Part shown: piece by piece, positions 47,291 through 56,177 of the stretch
Layout of the letters: every line of letters starts with the position of its first letter
How positions within the stretch are numbered: position 1 is the first letter of the stretch
Assembly (NCBI RefSeq): GCF_018408575.1
Contig: NZ_AP023418.1
Span: forward strand, 2,198,415-2,262,414
From: Vescimonas coprocola
GTDB lineage: Bacteria > Bacillota > Clostridia > Oscillospirales > Oscillospiraceae
Length of the DNA stretch: 64,000 bases
Direction of reading: 5' to 3'
The notes under the pieces: model-generated
Told to the model about the DNA's origin: nothing
The model's database searches: none
Seen by the model: only the letters and a program-made list of their open reading frames with translations
Program-made: the position numbers and the translations under genes

Positions 47291-48193
47291 TTACCACTTC
47301 ATGTATTTCTCCATACGGGAGTCGTCCTTCTTCTCCTCCCGCCGGGAGGGCTTGCGGCTATCGCTCTGGCGGACCTCCTCCTCCGTATGCCAGCCGTTTT
47401 CGTGCCAGCGGCGCAGGATCCCGTTAAGATATCGCCAGTTCAGCTCCTTCTTATAAAACACCGTCTTGTCGTAGGCCAGCGCCACCGTCTCCGGGGGAAA
47501 GCCCTTGTCCATCCAGTCGGTGATGTAGCGCTCCTCGCTCTCCACCGGGCGGCGGTCGCCCAGCCCCAGCACCTGCATATACCGGCTCATGGCGGAGCGG
47601 CGGACGTTCCAATCCCGCAGATACCGGGAAGCGCTCTCCTGATCGAAGAGGCCCCGCTGCGCCCAGTGATAGCCCTCCTTCTCGATCTGGCGGAGGGTGG
47701 GCCGCCGTCCGGGGCCGTAGCGCTCCTCGGAACGGGTGACACAGTGGCACACCAGCAGATAGATCACATCCGCCGGAAGGCCCAGATCATCATACAGTCC
47801 CGCCAGAATTTGCAGGTCCGCCGTTTTCAGGCGCTTGCCCAGCTTCTCCTCCGTCTGGGGCACCAGCATCCGAAAGCCGGCGTCGCCGGTGAGGAGATCC
47901 GTCAGGTCATCCGCCGTGTACACCGGGCGCTCCTGCGCCGGCTCCGGGGGCTTCTGCTCCGGGGGCCGGTCGATGAGTCCCAGTTCCTGAAGGGCCGTCT
48001 CCGCCGCATGAAGGCGCAGTTGGCTCCACTTCAGTCGACGCTGCAGCTCCTGCGCCGTGACACCACGGTCCGCCCGCAGCAGGCACAGATACAGCAGCGC
48101 CGCATCCCCGTCGCCCCGGCCGATGAGGCGGTCCGCCTGCTGGGCCGGGAGCACGATATTCGGTTGATCCTCCCGGAGGATATATCCCGCCAC
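47291..48193 (-). CDS. DnaD-domain replication protein
   Basis: 300 residues from a GTG at 48193. The N-terminus has a winged-helix-like region (ALLYLCLLRADRGVTAQEL). A DnaD-like C-terminal helical domain follows (GLPADVIYLLVCHCVTRSEE, WMDKGFPPETVALAYDKTV, and then LNWRYLNGILRRWHENGW, the YxxxI signature). Such proteins help DnaI load the helicase. Charged C-terminal tail. Confidence 0.88.
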   Translation of the reverse strand: MAGYILREDQPNIVLPAQQADRLIGRGDGDAALLYLCLLRADRGVTAQELQRRLKWSQLRLHAAETALQELGLIDRPPEQKPPEPAQERPVYTADDLTDLLTGDAGFRMLVPQTEEKLGKRLKTADLQILAGLYDDLGLPADVIYLLVCHCVTRSEERYGPGRRPTLRQIEKEGYHWAQRGLFDQESASRYLRDWNVRRSAMSRYMQVLGLGDRRPVESEERYITDWMDKGFPPETVALAYDKTVFYKKELNWRYLNGILRRWHENGWHTEEEVRQSDSRKPSRREEKKDDSRMEKYMKW

Positions 48194-48324
48194 GGCGCTG
48201 CGCCCCCTCTCTTTTCGTCCCTCTATTCTACACGAAAACCCCGTCTGCGTAAAGCGTCCCGCCGGGATTTTTTGAAAAATCCCCGTTTGGGGAAGAAAAG
48301 TCTTTTCCCGGTGGGATTTTGTGC

Positions 48325-48330
48325 TATAAT
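48325..48330 (+). promoter_or_regulatory. -10 box of the zapA promoter
   Basis: TGCTATAAT (perfect TATAAT with TG extension one base off) 57 nt before zapA; the -35 region is weak (CTTTTC). Confidence 0.5.
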
Positions 48331-48386
48331 AGATTCTGTATAGCTATCCAGAAATACTCAGTTTACATAGAAAGCAGGAGGTCACT

Positions 48387-48704
48387 ATGGCGAATCGTAT
48401 CACAATGAGCATCTGCGGCGAGGATTACACCCTGGTCGCTGATGAGAGCGCCGCCTACATGGAGAAGGTAGGTGCTCTGGTGGATGAGAAGATGACGCAG
48501 CTGCAGGAGGGCGCCCATGTGAGCCGCATTGACGCCGCCGTGCTGACGGCGGTGAATCTGGCGGACGAGCTGTTGAAGGCTCAGGAGGCGGCGGAGAATC
48601 TGCGTCGTCAGCTGAAAACATATCTGGACGAGGCGTCTCAGGCCAAGGCGGAGGCCTCGGAGCTGAAGCGGCAGCTGTTCAAGGCGCAGCAGGGTCACAA
48701 GTAA
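48387..48704 (+). CDS. zapA: Cell division protein ZapA
   Basis: 105 residues. The N-terminal globular part (NRITMSICGEDYTLVADESA, EKVGALVDEKM) and a C-terminal coiled coil (EAAENLRRQLKTYLDEA onward) are typical. It bundles FtsZ filaments at the division site. Its stop overlaps the start of the U32 gene (TAATG), implying translational coupling. Ribosome binding site CAGGAGGTC. Confidence 0.92.
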   Translation: MANRITMSICGEDYTLVADESAAYMEKVGALVDEKMTQLQEGAHVSRIDAAVLTAVNLADELLKAQEAAENLRRQLKTYLDEASQAKAEASELKRQLFKAQQGHK

Positions 48705-50815
48705 TGGCGGAGCTGCTCTCTCCCGCCGGAGGGTGGGATTCTCTGGTGGCCGCCGTGCAGAGCGGCGCCGATGCCGTGTATATGGGCTTCGGGGCCTACA
48801 ACGCCCGGCGCAGCGCCAAAAACTTCACGGAGGAGGAGTTTGCGCAGGCGGTGCGGTACTGCCATCTCCGAGGGGTGAAGGTCTATCTGACCCTGAACAC
48901 CCTGCTCACCGACCGGGAGCTTCCGGGGGCGGCGGAGCTGCTGCACAAGGCCTCCCGGCTGGAGGCAGATGCGGTGCTGATCCAGGATTGGGGGGTGTGG
49001 CAGCTGGCCCGTCAGGCGGCGCCGGAGCTGCCCCTCCACGCCAGCACCCAGATGAGCCTGCACACGCTGGGGGGCGCACGCCGGGCGGCAGAGCTGGGCC
49101 TTACCCGTGTGGTGCTGGCCCGTGAGCTGTCCCGCCGGGACATTGCCGCCATCTGCCGGGACTGTCCGGCGGAGGTGGAGGTCTTTGCCCACGGCGCTCT
49201 TTGTATGTGCTACTCCGGTCAGTGCGCCCTCAGCGCCGTTATCGGAGGACGCAGCGGCAACCGGGGTACCTGCGCTCAGCCCTGCCGCCTGCCCTATGGG
49301 GTCAATGCCCCGGCGGCGGGAGGCCATCCTCTGAGCCTGAAGGATGCCAACCTCTCCCCCTACCTACAGGAACTGGAGGACATGGGGGTGGCGTGCCTGA
49401 AGCTGGAAGGGCGCATGAAGCGGCCGGAGTACGTGGCGGTCATCACCTCCATTTACCGGCGGCTGCTGGACGAAAAGCGCCGCCCCACTCGTGAGGAGCA
49501 GCGGCAGCTGGAGCTGGCCTTCAGCCGCAGCGGCTTCACCGACGGATACTATCTGGGCCGGAAGGGGCCGCAGATGTTCGGCACCCGGCCGGAGAATGTC
49601 CCGGAGCCCAAGGAACTGTTTGCCCAGGCCCGGACACTGTACGAAAAGGGGGATCGCCGGACGGTGGCGGTGGACATGGACTGCGTCTGCCGGGCCGGTG
49701 AGCCGGTGCGCCTGACGGTGCGGGCCGGGGATCAGCGGGCGGAGGTGACAGGCCCCGTGCCGGAGACCGCCCGAAACCGGGCGCTGACGGCGGAGGAGCT
49801 GCAGGCCCGTCTGAAAAAGACCGGCGGCACCACCTTCCGCTGCCGGGAGGTGCGGGTGACGCTGGAGGAGGGGTTGATGCTCTCCGCCGGGGCGGTCAAC
49901 GCCCTGCGGCGGGAGGGACTGGCGGCGCTGGAGGATACCCTGTGTGCCGTGCCGGAACGCCGGATCGCCCAGCCGGAACCGCTGCCGGATGCCCCGGTGG
50001 AGCCGGCGCAGCCGCTGCTGACCTGCTCCCTCCAGAAGCCGGCGCAGCTGACGCAGGCGCTGGCGGACTGCCGCCCGGAGATGATCTATCTGCCGGTGGA
50101 GTGGCTGGATACGCTGGATGTGACCCCGTATCTGGACCGGACGTCCTTCTGCGCCGTGCTGCCCCGCATTTTCCGGACGGAGGACGAGGCGGTGCTGCGG
50201 GAGATGCTGGTGCGGCACCGGCAGGTGCTGGCCGCCGTGGCCGTGAGCAATCTGGGTCATCTGCCCATTGCCGAGGGGCTGGAACTGCCGCTGCGGGGCG
50301 ATCTGGGGATGAACGTATTCAACTCCCGTGCGCTGCTGTTTTTGCGGGAGCTGGGGCTCTCCACCGGCGCCGTATCCTTCGAGCTGCGGCATCAGCAGAT
50401 CCGGGATCTGAAAAAGTATCTGCCCTGCGAGGCAGTGGTCTATGGCCGCCTGCCGCTGATGCTGATGGAGAACTGCGTCATTGCCAACAGCTTGGGCTGC
50501 TGCGATGTGAGCAGCGATTACCGGAAGCGCTCCGCCGCCTGCCGCTGCACCGGGGAGAACGTCCTCACCGACCGAACCGGGGCCCGATTCCCGCTGATGC
50601 CCGCATGGGGCCACCGCAACGAGCTGGAGAACAGCCGTACCCTCTTTCTGGCGGACAAGCCGGAGTGGCGGCGGCTGGGGCTCACCTATGCCCGGCTGCG
50701 GTTCACCACGGAATCCCCGGCGGAGTGCGTGGCGGCGCTGCAGCGGTATCAGGGGCAGGGGGACTATATCCCGGCCGATCTGACACGGGGTCTGTTCTAC
50801 CGGGGGGTAGAGTGA
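48704..50815 (+). CDS. U32 family peptidase-like protein with DUF3656
   Basis: 703 residues. N-terminal TIM-barrel U32 domain: LLSPAGGWDSLVAAVQSGAD. Signature segment HGALCMCYSGQCALSAVIG continuing with a GNRGTCAQPCR motif, whose Cys residues may hold an Fe-S cluster. The C-terminal collagenase-like DUF3656 part begins near residue 320. E. coli members of this family (RlhA, TrhP) hydroxylate rRNA or tRNA pyrimidines, so RNA modification is a likelier role than proteolysis. It is translationally coupled to zapA. Confidence 0.92.
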   Translation: MAELLSPAGGWDSLVAAVQSGADAVYMGFGAYNARRSAKNFTEEEFAQAVRYCHLRGVKVYLTLNTLLTDRELPGAAELLHKASRLEADAVLIQDWGVWQLARQAAPELPLHASTQMSLHTLGGARRAAELGLTRVVLARELSRRDIAAICRDCPAEVEVFAHGALCMCYSGQCALSAVIGGRSGNRGTCAQPCRLPYGVNAPAAGGHPLSLKDANLSPYLQELEDMGVACLKLEGRMKRPEYVAVITSIYRRLLDEKRRPTREEQRQLELAFSRSGFTDGYYLGRKGPQMFGTRPENVPEPKELFAQARTLYEKGDRRTVAVDMDCVCRAGEPVRLTVRAGDQRAEVTGPVPETARNRALTAEELQARLKKTGGTTFRCREVRVTLEEGLMLSAGAVNALRREGLAALEDTLCAVPERRIAQPEPLPDAPVEPAQPLLTCSLQKPAQLTQALADCRPEMIYLPVEWLDTLDVTPYLDRTSFCAVLPRIFRTEDEAVLREMLVRHRQVLAAVAVSNLGHLPIAEGLELPLRGDLGMNVFNSRALLFLRELGLSTGAVSFELRHQQIRDLKKYLPCEAVVYGRLPLMLMENCVIANSLGCCDVSSDYRKRSAACRCTGENVLTDRTGARFPLMPAWGHRNELENSRTLFLADKPEWRRLGLTYARLRFTTESPAECVAALQRYQGQGDYIPADLTRGLFYRGVE

Positions 50816-50887
50816 ATACATCTCGTTATTTTTAATGGAAAAATTCCTATAAGTTATCAATACATTGTCCCAAAACAGGAGGCTTCG

Positions 50888-51574
50888 GTGGAAAATACGT
50901 TGGCCGGCGTGGCCGGGAAGAAATTTATCCTGTCGTACAGCTGCGGCAAGGACAGCACCCTGTGCCTGCACAAAATGCTGGAGGCGGGAGCAGAGCCTAT
51001 GGCGCTGCTGGTGATGTTCAATCCCGAAGCGGGACGCTCCTACTTCCACGGGGTGGACCCGGCACTGCTGGAGGAATACGGCAAGGCGCTGGAGCTGCCG
51101 CTGCTGGCGGTGCCTACCGGCGGCGAGGAGTACCATCTGTCCATGGAGGCGGCGCTGCGCCGGGCCAAGGAGCAGGGGGTGGAGCTGGTGTGCTTCGGGG
51201 ATATTGACATTGAGAACAACCGGGCCTGGGGCGAGGAGCGCTGCCGAAACGTGGGGCTGGAGGCGGTATACCCCCTGTGGCACCACGACCGGCAGGAGAA
51301 CGTCCGGGAGGTGCTGGAACTGGGGTATCGGTGTCTCATCAAGACGCTGGACCGCCGGGTGCTGCCCCGGCAGCTGCTGGGCCGGGTCATGGACCGGGCC
51401 ATGGTGGAGGAGATGATCGCCTGCGGCGTGGACATCTGCGGCGAGAACGGAGAATTCCACACCATCGCCGTGGACGGGCCGGTGTTCCACCGGCCTATCC
51501 CCTACTGCGTCCGGCAGCTGCTGGATCTGGGGGATTACTCCGTGGCGGATATCACGGTGCCGGAAAAGGAATAA
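50888..51574 (+). CDS. PP-loop ATP pyrophosphatase, Dph6-related
   Basis: 228 residues from a GTG after AGGAGGCTTC. FILSYSCGKDSTLCLHKML is the ATP pyrophosphatase P-loop. VELVCFGDIDIENNRAWGEE and NGEFHTIAVDGPVF are the family motifs shared with diphthamide synthetase Dph6. Bacteria lack diphthamide, so the actual substrate is unknown. Own transcript likely begins in the AT-rich gap 50816-50887. Confidence 0.88.
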   Translation: MENTLAGVAGKKFILSYSCGKDSTLCLHKMLEAGAEPMALLVMFNPEAGRSYFHGVDPALLEEYGKALELPLLAVPTGGEEYHLSMEAALRRAKEQGVELVCFGDIDIENNRAWGEERCRNVGLEAVYPLWHHDRQENVREVLELGYRCLIKTLDRRVLPRQLLGRVMDRAMVEEMIACGVDICGENGEFHTIAVDGPVFHRPIPYCVRQLLDLGDYSVADITVPEKE

Positions 51575-51641
51575 CGGAAGATTTTAGGGGACGAAAATCG
51601 ATTTTAACAATTCGTTTTTATATTTTAGGAGTAAATTTGCT

Positions 51642-52094
51642 ATGATAGAGTTGAAGGTCAAGGCGGTATCGCCGCTGATGGGAACGAAATTCCCCCTGCC
51701 CGCCTACGCCACCGCCGGTGCGGCGGCCATGGATCTGTGCGCCTGCATGGAGGAGCCGGTGACGCTGGCTCCCGGCGGGCGGCAGGGTATCCCCACAGGC
51801 ATCGCCATCGCCCTGCCGGGGCCGGAGTATGTGGCGCTGGTGTGCAGCCGCAGCGGCATGGGCGCCCGCCACGGCATCACCCTCTCCAACAGCGTGGGGG
51901 TCATTGACAGCGACTACCGGGGCGAGCTGACGGTAGGGCTGGTGAACCACGGGGACGTCCCCTACACCATCCAGCCCGGCGACCGTATCGCCCAGCTGAT
52001 GGTGCTGCCCATTCTGCGGCCCACCCTGACGGTGGTGGAGGAGCTGGACGAGACGGAACGGGGCTCCGGCGGCTTCGGCTCCACCGGGAGGTAA
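51642..52094 (+). CDS. dut: dUTP diphosphatase
   Basis: 150 residues. Hydrolyses dUTP to dUMP. Motifs: TAGAAAMDLCA (motif 1), CSRSGMGARHGI (2), GVIDSDYRGEL (3), QPGDRIAQLMVLP (4) and the C-terminal glycine-rich motif 5 ERGSGGFGSTGR. Five nt upstream of maf. AGGAG ribosome binding site. Confidence 0.97.
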   Translation: MIELKVKAVSPLMGTKFPLPAYATAGAAAMDLCACMEEPVTLAPGGRQGIPTGIAIALPGPEYVALVCSRSGMGARHGITLSNSVGVIDSDYRGELTVGLVNHGDVPYTIQPGDRIAQLMVLPILRPTLTVVEELDETERGSGGFGSTGR

Positions 52095-52099
52095 GGGTC

Positions 52100-52672
52100 A
52101 TGGCGAGGATCATACTGGCCTCCGGCTCCCCCCGGCGGCAGGAGCTGCTGCGGCGCATGGGGCTCCGTGAATTTGAAATCTCCGTGCCGGACGTGGAGGA
52201 GTGGTATCCCCCGGAGCTGGCGCCGGAGGATATCGTGGCCTACATCAGCCGGGAGAAGTCTCAGGCGGTGCAGGCGCCGGCGGATGCCATCGTCATCACC
52301 GCCGACACCATGGTCTTTCTGGACGACCAGCGGCTGGGGAAGCCCCATGACGAGGCGGAGGCCCTCTCCATGCTGACGGCGCTGTCCGGACGAAAGCACA
52401 AGGTCTGCACCGGCGTGACGGTGCGGCAGGGGGAAAAGGCCCTCACCCGCACCCAGTCCACCGACGTCTATTTCCGGGAGGCCTCCCGGCAGGAGCTGCT
52501 GGCCTATATCCGGGGCGGCGAGCCCATGGATAAGGCCGGGGCCTACGGCGTACAGGGGCAGGGAGCGCTGCTGGTGGAGCGCATCGACGGGGACTTTTTC
52601 AACGTCATGGGTCTGCCGGTGGTGCTGCTGAGCCGGATGCTGGCGGAATTCGGTGTGACGCTGCTGGCGTAA
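52100..52672 (+). CDS. maf: Maf-like nucleotide pyrophosphatase
   Basis: 190 residues. LASGSPRRQELLRRMG and the catalytic motifs ITADTMVFLDDQRLGKP and DKAGAYGVQGQGALLVERI are complete. Hydrolyses dTTP/UTP or modified nucleotides and is linked to septum control. It precedes the mre genes, as in Bacillus, but mreB is missing between it and mreC. Confidence 0.95.
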   Translation: MARIILASGSPRRQELLRRMGLREFEISVPDVEEWYPPELAPEDIVAYISREKSQAVQAPADAIVITADTMVFLDDQRLGKPHDEAEALSMLTALSGRKHKVCTGVTVRQGEKALTRTQSTDVYFREASRQELLAYIRGGEPMDKAGAYGVQGQGALLVERIDGDFFNVMGLPVVLLSRMLAEFGVTLLA

Positions 52673-52704
52673 TGGGCATTACTTTGTAATAAGGAATCAG
52701 GACT

Positions 52705-53544
52705 ATGAAGAATTTTTTCCAGAAAAACGGCATCATGATGCTGGCGGCGGTGACGGTGGTGGCGGTGCTGCTGTGCGTGGCCTCCGCTCTCAGCTCCCAG
52801 ACCGGCTTTCTCCAGAACGCCGGGGGCGTCATTGCCTCCCCCTTCCGGGCGGTAGGCTCCGCTGTCAGCGGGTGGTTCAGCTCCATAAGCCAGCGCTTCG
52901 AGGACGTAGAGGCGCTGCAGCAGGAGAATGCGGACCTGAAAAAGGAGAACGCCGAGCTGCAGCGGCAGCTGGATCAGACCAAGATCGACAGCGAGGAGAA
53001 CCAGCGGCTGCGGAACCTGCTGAATCTGCGGCAGCAGCGGCGGGATTTCACCTTTGAATCCGCTATTATCGTGGACCGCAGCACCTCCAACTGGTCCCGT
53101 GTGATGACCCTCAACAAGGGCACCTCCAGCGGCATTGCCGTGGGCAACTGCGTGGTGGACGATCAGGGCAATCTGGTGGGGGTCATCCGGGAGGCCGGAC
53201 TCAACTGGTCCACCATCACCACCATTCTGGACACGGACTCCTCCCTGGGCGCACGGGTATTCCGCACCGGCGAGGTGACGGTGGCCATGGGCGATCTGGC
53301 CCTGATGGAGACAGGGCGGCTGAAGCTGTCGTATCTGGAGGGGGAATCCAGTCTCATCAACGGCGACCTCATCGTCACCTCCGGGCTGGGGGGCTACTAC
53401 CCCTCCCAGCTGGTCATCGGCTCTGTGGAGGAGATCCGCACCGATGACAACGGCCTGACCCGCTATGCGGTGCTGGCCCCTAAGACGGATCTGGATTCCC
53501 TGTCGGAGGTGTTTGTCATCACCTCCTTCGACACCGTGGACTGA
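52705..53544 (+). CDS. mreC: Rod shape-determining protein MreC
   Basis: 279 residues. One N-terminal membrane helix (GIMMLAAVTVVAVLLCVAS), a coiled coil at about residues 68-110 (EALQQENADLKKENAELQ onward) and two extracellular beta-barrels (LNKGTSSGIAVGNCVVDDQ, NGDLIVTSGLGGYYP). It organises the lateral-wall elongasome with MreD and PBP2, encoded next. Confidence 0.95.
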   Translation: MKNFFQKNGIMMLAAVTVVAVLLCVASALSSQTGFLQNAGGVIASPFRAVGSAVSGWFSSISQRFEDVEALQQENADLKKENAELQRQLDQTKIDSEENQRLRNLLNLRQQRRDFTFESAIIVDRSTSNWSRVMTLNKGTSSGIAVGNCVVDDQGNLVGVIREAGLNWSTITTILDTDSSLGARVFRTGEVTVAMGDLALMETGRLKLSYLEGESSLINGDLIVTSGLGGYYPSQLVIGSVEEIRTDDNGLTRYAVLAPKTDLDSLSEVFVITSFDTVD

Positions 53545-53554
53545 GGGAGACACT

Positions 53555-54061
53555 ATGAGCCGACGTGATACCATCTGGAAATGGGTGTTTTACACCGCAG
53601 GTGTTTTTCTGCTGCTTTTATTGCAGGGGCTGGCGCTGGATCACATCTCCCTGCTGCACGTGCATCCCTATCTGCCCCCGGTGATGGTGGCGGTCTTAGC
53701 TATGTTCGAGGGAGCCTACGGCGGCATGGGCGTGGCGCTGGCCATGGGTCTGCTGTTTGATCTGACCCAGCCGGGGCTGATCCCCTGCTTCCATATTCTG
53801 GCATTTTTTCTGGCGGCGCTGGCCGCCGCTGCCGTGGCCAACTACCTCATTACGCCGGGGCTTCTGTGCGCCGTGCTCATGGGGTTGGCGGCGCTGGTCA
53901 TCACCGATGGGCTGCAAATTCTGCTGATGACGTATCAGCAGGGGGTGGCCTTCTCCGCCGCCTCGTCACTGGCAGGGCGGGAGATCCTGGTGACACTGCC
54001 GCTGACGGTGCTGGTCTATCTTCCCTTCCGCTGGGTGCGCCGGCGGATCTACTCCGAGTGA
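53555..54061 (+). CDS. mreD: Rod shape-determining protein MreD
   Basis: 168 residues from the ATG at 53555. Five or so membrane helices (VFYTAGVFLLLLLQGLAL, VALAMGLLFDLTQPGLIPCF). It is 10 nt after mreC and 21 nt before mrdA, the standard elongasome operon. Start chosen for the GAGGGAGACACT site. Confidence 0.92.
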   Translation: MSRRDTIWKWVFYTAGVFLLLLLQGLALDHISLLHVHPYLPPVMVAVLAMFEGAYGGMGVALAMGLLFDLTQPGLIPCFHILAFFLAALAAAAVANYLITPGLLCAVLMGLAALVITDGLQILLMTYQQGVAFSAASSLAGREILVTLPLTVLVYLPFRWVRRRIYSE

Positions 54062-54082
54062 GTCCCCTGAAAGGAGTATGCT

Positions 54083-56164
54083 ATGAAATCCTATCTGGCC
54101 AAATCCCGGCTGGTGCCGCTGGTATTGATCTTCGGGATGATCCTGCTGATCTTCTGCGGTGTACTGTACAATACACAGATCCTCAACGGATCGGACTATA
54201 AGGCTCGCTCGCTGGCCAGCAACGCCACCGCTCAGACGGTGGAGGCCTCCCGTGGCATCATCACCGACCGCAACGGCAAGGTGCTGATCTCCAACCGGCT
54301 GACCTATACGCTGGTGTTCTCCGACGAGGAATTTGAAAGCGACACGGACTGCAACGACGCCATCTTCCGGCTGCTGGAGCTGTGCCGCAGCAACAACGTC
54401 AAGTGGACGGACACCCTGCCGGTGAGCAAGGAGCCGCCCTTTACCTACACCACCCCCACCGACGAGGGTGCCTTCCGGAAATATCTGGAATCGGAGGATC
54501 TGCCCGCCATCACGGTGGGTACCCTGCGGCCCACGCAGGAGGCCCCGCTGTTCATGGCCCAACTGCGCAAGCTCTACGGCGTGGCGGACAGCTACTCCGA
54601 CACTGACGCACGGGCTATCATCGGCGTGCGCTACCAACTGGCCCTGCGGGACATCGCGGGGGGTACCTACACCTTCGCCAGCGATGTGTCGGTGGAGCTC
54701 ATCAATCAGGTGGTGGACGGCCGCTATGCCGGTGTCACCACCGGCACGGCCTCGGCCCGTGTGTATGACACTACCTACGCCGCCCATGTGCTGGGGCGGC
54801 TGAGTCCCATCTATCAGGAGGACTGGGTGGGCGATCCGGACAACGGCATCGTGGGATACCGGGACAAGGGGTATTCCATGGACGCTCTGGTGGGCGAGAG
54901 CGGCGTGGAGAAGGCCTTCGAGGAGTATCTCCACGGCGAGAACGGCACCAAACTCATTACCACCACCTCCGATGGCCAGATCACCGGTGAGTTCTACACC
55001 AAGGAACCCAAGCCCGGCAACACCGTGGCTCTGACGCTGGACATCGACCTGCAGGAGGACGTGGAAAAAGCCCTCAGCAAGACCATCGGTGATATGACCG
55101 AGAAGGACGGCATCCGCCGTGGCGGCGCCGCCGTGGTGGTGGGCGTGGGCAGCGGTGAGGTGCTGGCGCTGGCCTCCTACCCCACCTATGACATCAGCAA
55201 GTGGGACGAAATTTATGACACGCTGGCCTCCGACGACAAGGGAGCTCCCCTGTTCAACCGGGCCATTGGCGGCACCTACGCCCCCGGCTCCACCTTCAAG
55301 CCCTGCACGGCGGTGGCGGCGCTGGAATCCGGTGTCATCACCCCCTCTACCACCATTCTGGACCGGGGCATCTACGACTACTACTCCTCCCCCCAGCCCC
55401 GGTGCTGGATCTACAGCTCCTACGGCTCCACCCACGGGCGGGTGAACGTGTCGGAGGCCATCACCGTATCCTGCAACTACTTCTTCTATGAGGTGGGCCG
55501 TCTGACGGGCATTAAGACGCTGGACGACTATGCCACCCAGTTCGGTCTGGGGCAGTACACCGGCATCGAGATCGGCGGCCCCAACAGCGCCGAGGCCAAG
55601 GGCGCTCTGGCCTCCCCGGAGTACGCCGAGGCCAACGATCTGGAGTGGTCCGACGGTCAGACCCTGACCGCCGCCATCGGCCAGAGCTATAACCTGTTTA
55701 CGCCGCTGCAGCTGGCCAACTACATCGCCACGCTGGTAGGCAACGGTGAGCACTATGCGGCCCACCTGCTGAAAAACGTCAAGACCTATAACAACTCCGC
55801 CGTGGTCTATGCCTACGACAAGGACCCCGTCAACGTGGTGGAGATGCAGGACAGCACGGTGGAGGCCATCAAGACCGGTATGCACGATCTGACCACCGGG
55901 AGCCTGTCCACCTACTTTTCCAAGTGCGTGGTGCCCGCCGGTGCCAAGACCGGTACGGCGGAGACCGGCGTCACCGATGCCAACAACGGTACCTTCGTGT
56001 GCTTTGCCCCCTATGACGATCCCCAGATCGCCGTGGCGGTGGTCATCGAAAAGGGCGGCGCCGGTGCGGCTCTGGCGGAGACGGCGGTGGATATCCTCAA
56101 TGCTTATTTCAGCCGGGAGGAGATCGGCACCGCCATCATCGGCGAAAATACTCTGTTAAACTGA
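54083..56164 (+). CDS. mrdA: Penicillin-binding protein 2, elongation transpeptidase
   Basis: 693 residues. One N-terminal membrane anchor (LVPLVLIFGMILLIFCGVLY), a pedestal domain (ASRGIITDRNGKVLISN) and a transpeptidase domain. The active-site motifs are GSTFK (Ser nucleophile), SCN and KTGT. Class B PBP that cross-links new lateral-wall peptidoglycan with RodA, MreC and MreD. No rodA gene is nearby. Confidence 0.95.
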   Translation: MKSYLAKSRLVPLVLIFGMILLIFCGVLYNTQILNGSDYKARSLASNATAQTVEASRGIITDRNGKVLISNRLTYTLVFSDEEFESDTDCNDAIFRLLELCRSNNVKWTDTLPVSKEPPFTYTTPTDEGAFRKYLESEDLPAITVGTLRPTQEAPLFMAQLRKLYGVADSYSDTDARAIIGVRYQLALRDIAGGTYTFASDVSVELINQVVDGRYAGVTTGTASARVYDTTYAAHVLGRLSPIYQEDWVGDPDNGIVGYRDKGYSMDALVGESGVEKAFEEYLHGENGTKLITTTSDGQITGEFYTKEPKPGNTVALTLDIDLQEDVEKALSKTIGDMTEKDGIRRGGAAVVVGVGSGEVLALASYPTYDISKWDEIYDTLASDDKGAPLFNRAIGGTYAPGSTFKPCTAVAALESGVITPSTTILDRGIYDYYSSPQPRCWIYSSYGSTHGRVNVSEAITVSCNYFFYEVGRLTGIKTLDDYATQFGLGQYTGIEIGGPNSAEAKGALASPEYAEANDLEWSDGQTLTAAIGQSYNLFTPLQLANYIATLVGNGEHYAAHLLKNVKTYNNSAVVYAYDKDPVNVVEMQDSTVEAIKTGMHDLTTGSLSTYFSKCVVPAGAKTGTAETGVTDANNGTFVCFAPYDDPQIAVAVVIEKGGAGAALAETAVDILNAYFSREEIGTAIIGENTLLN

Positions 56165-56177
56165 GAGGTCCCTGTTC

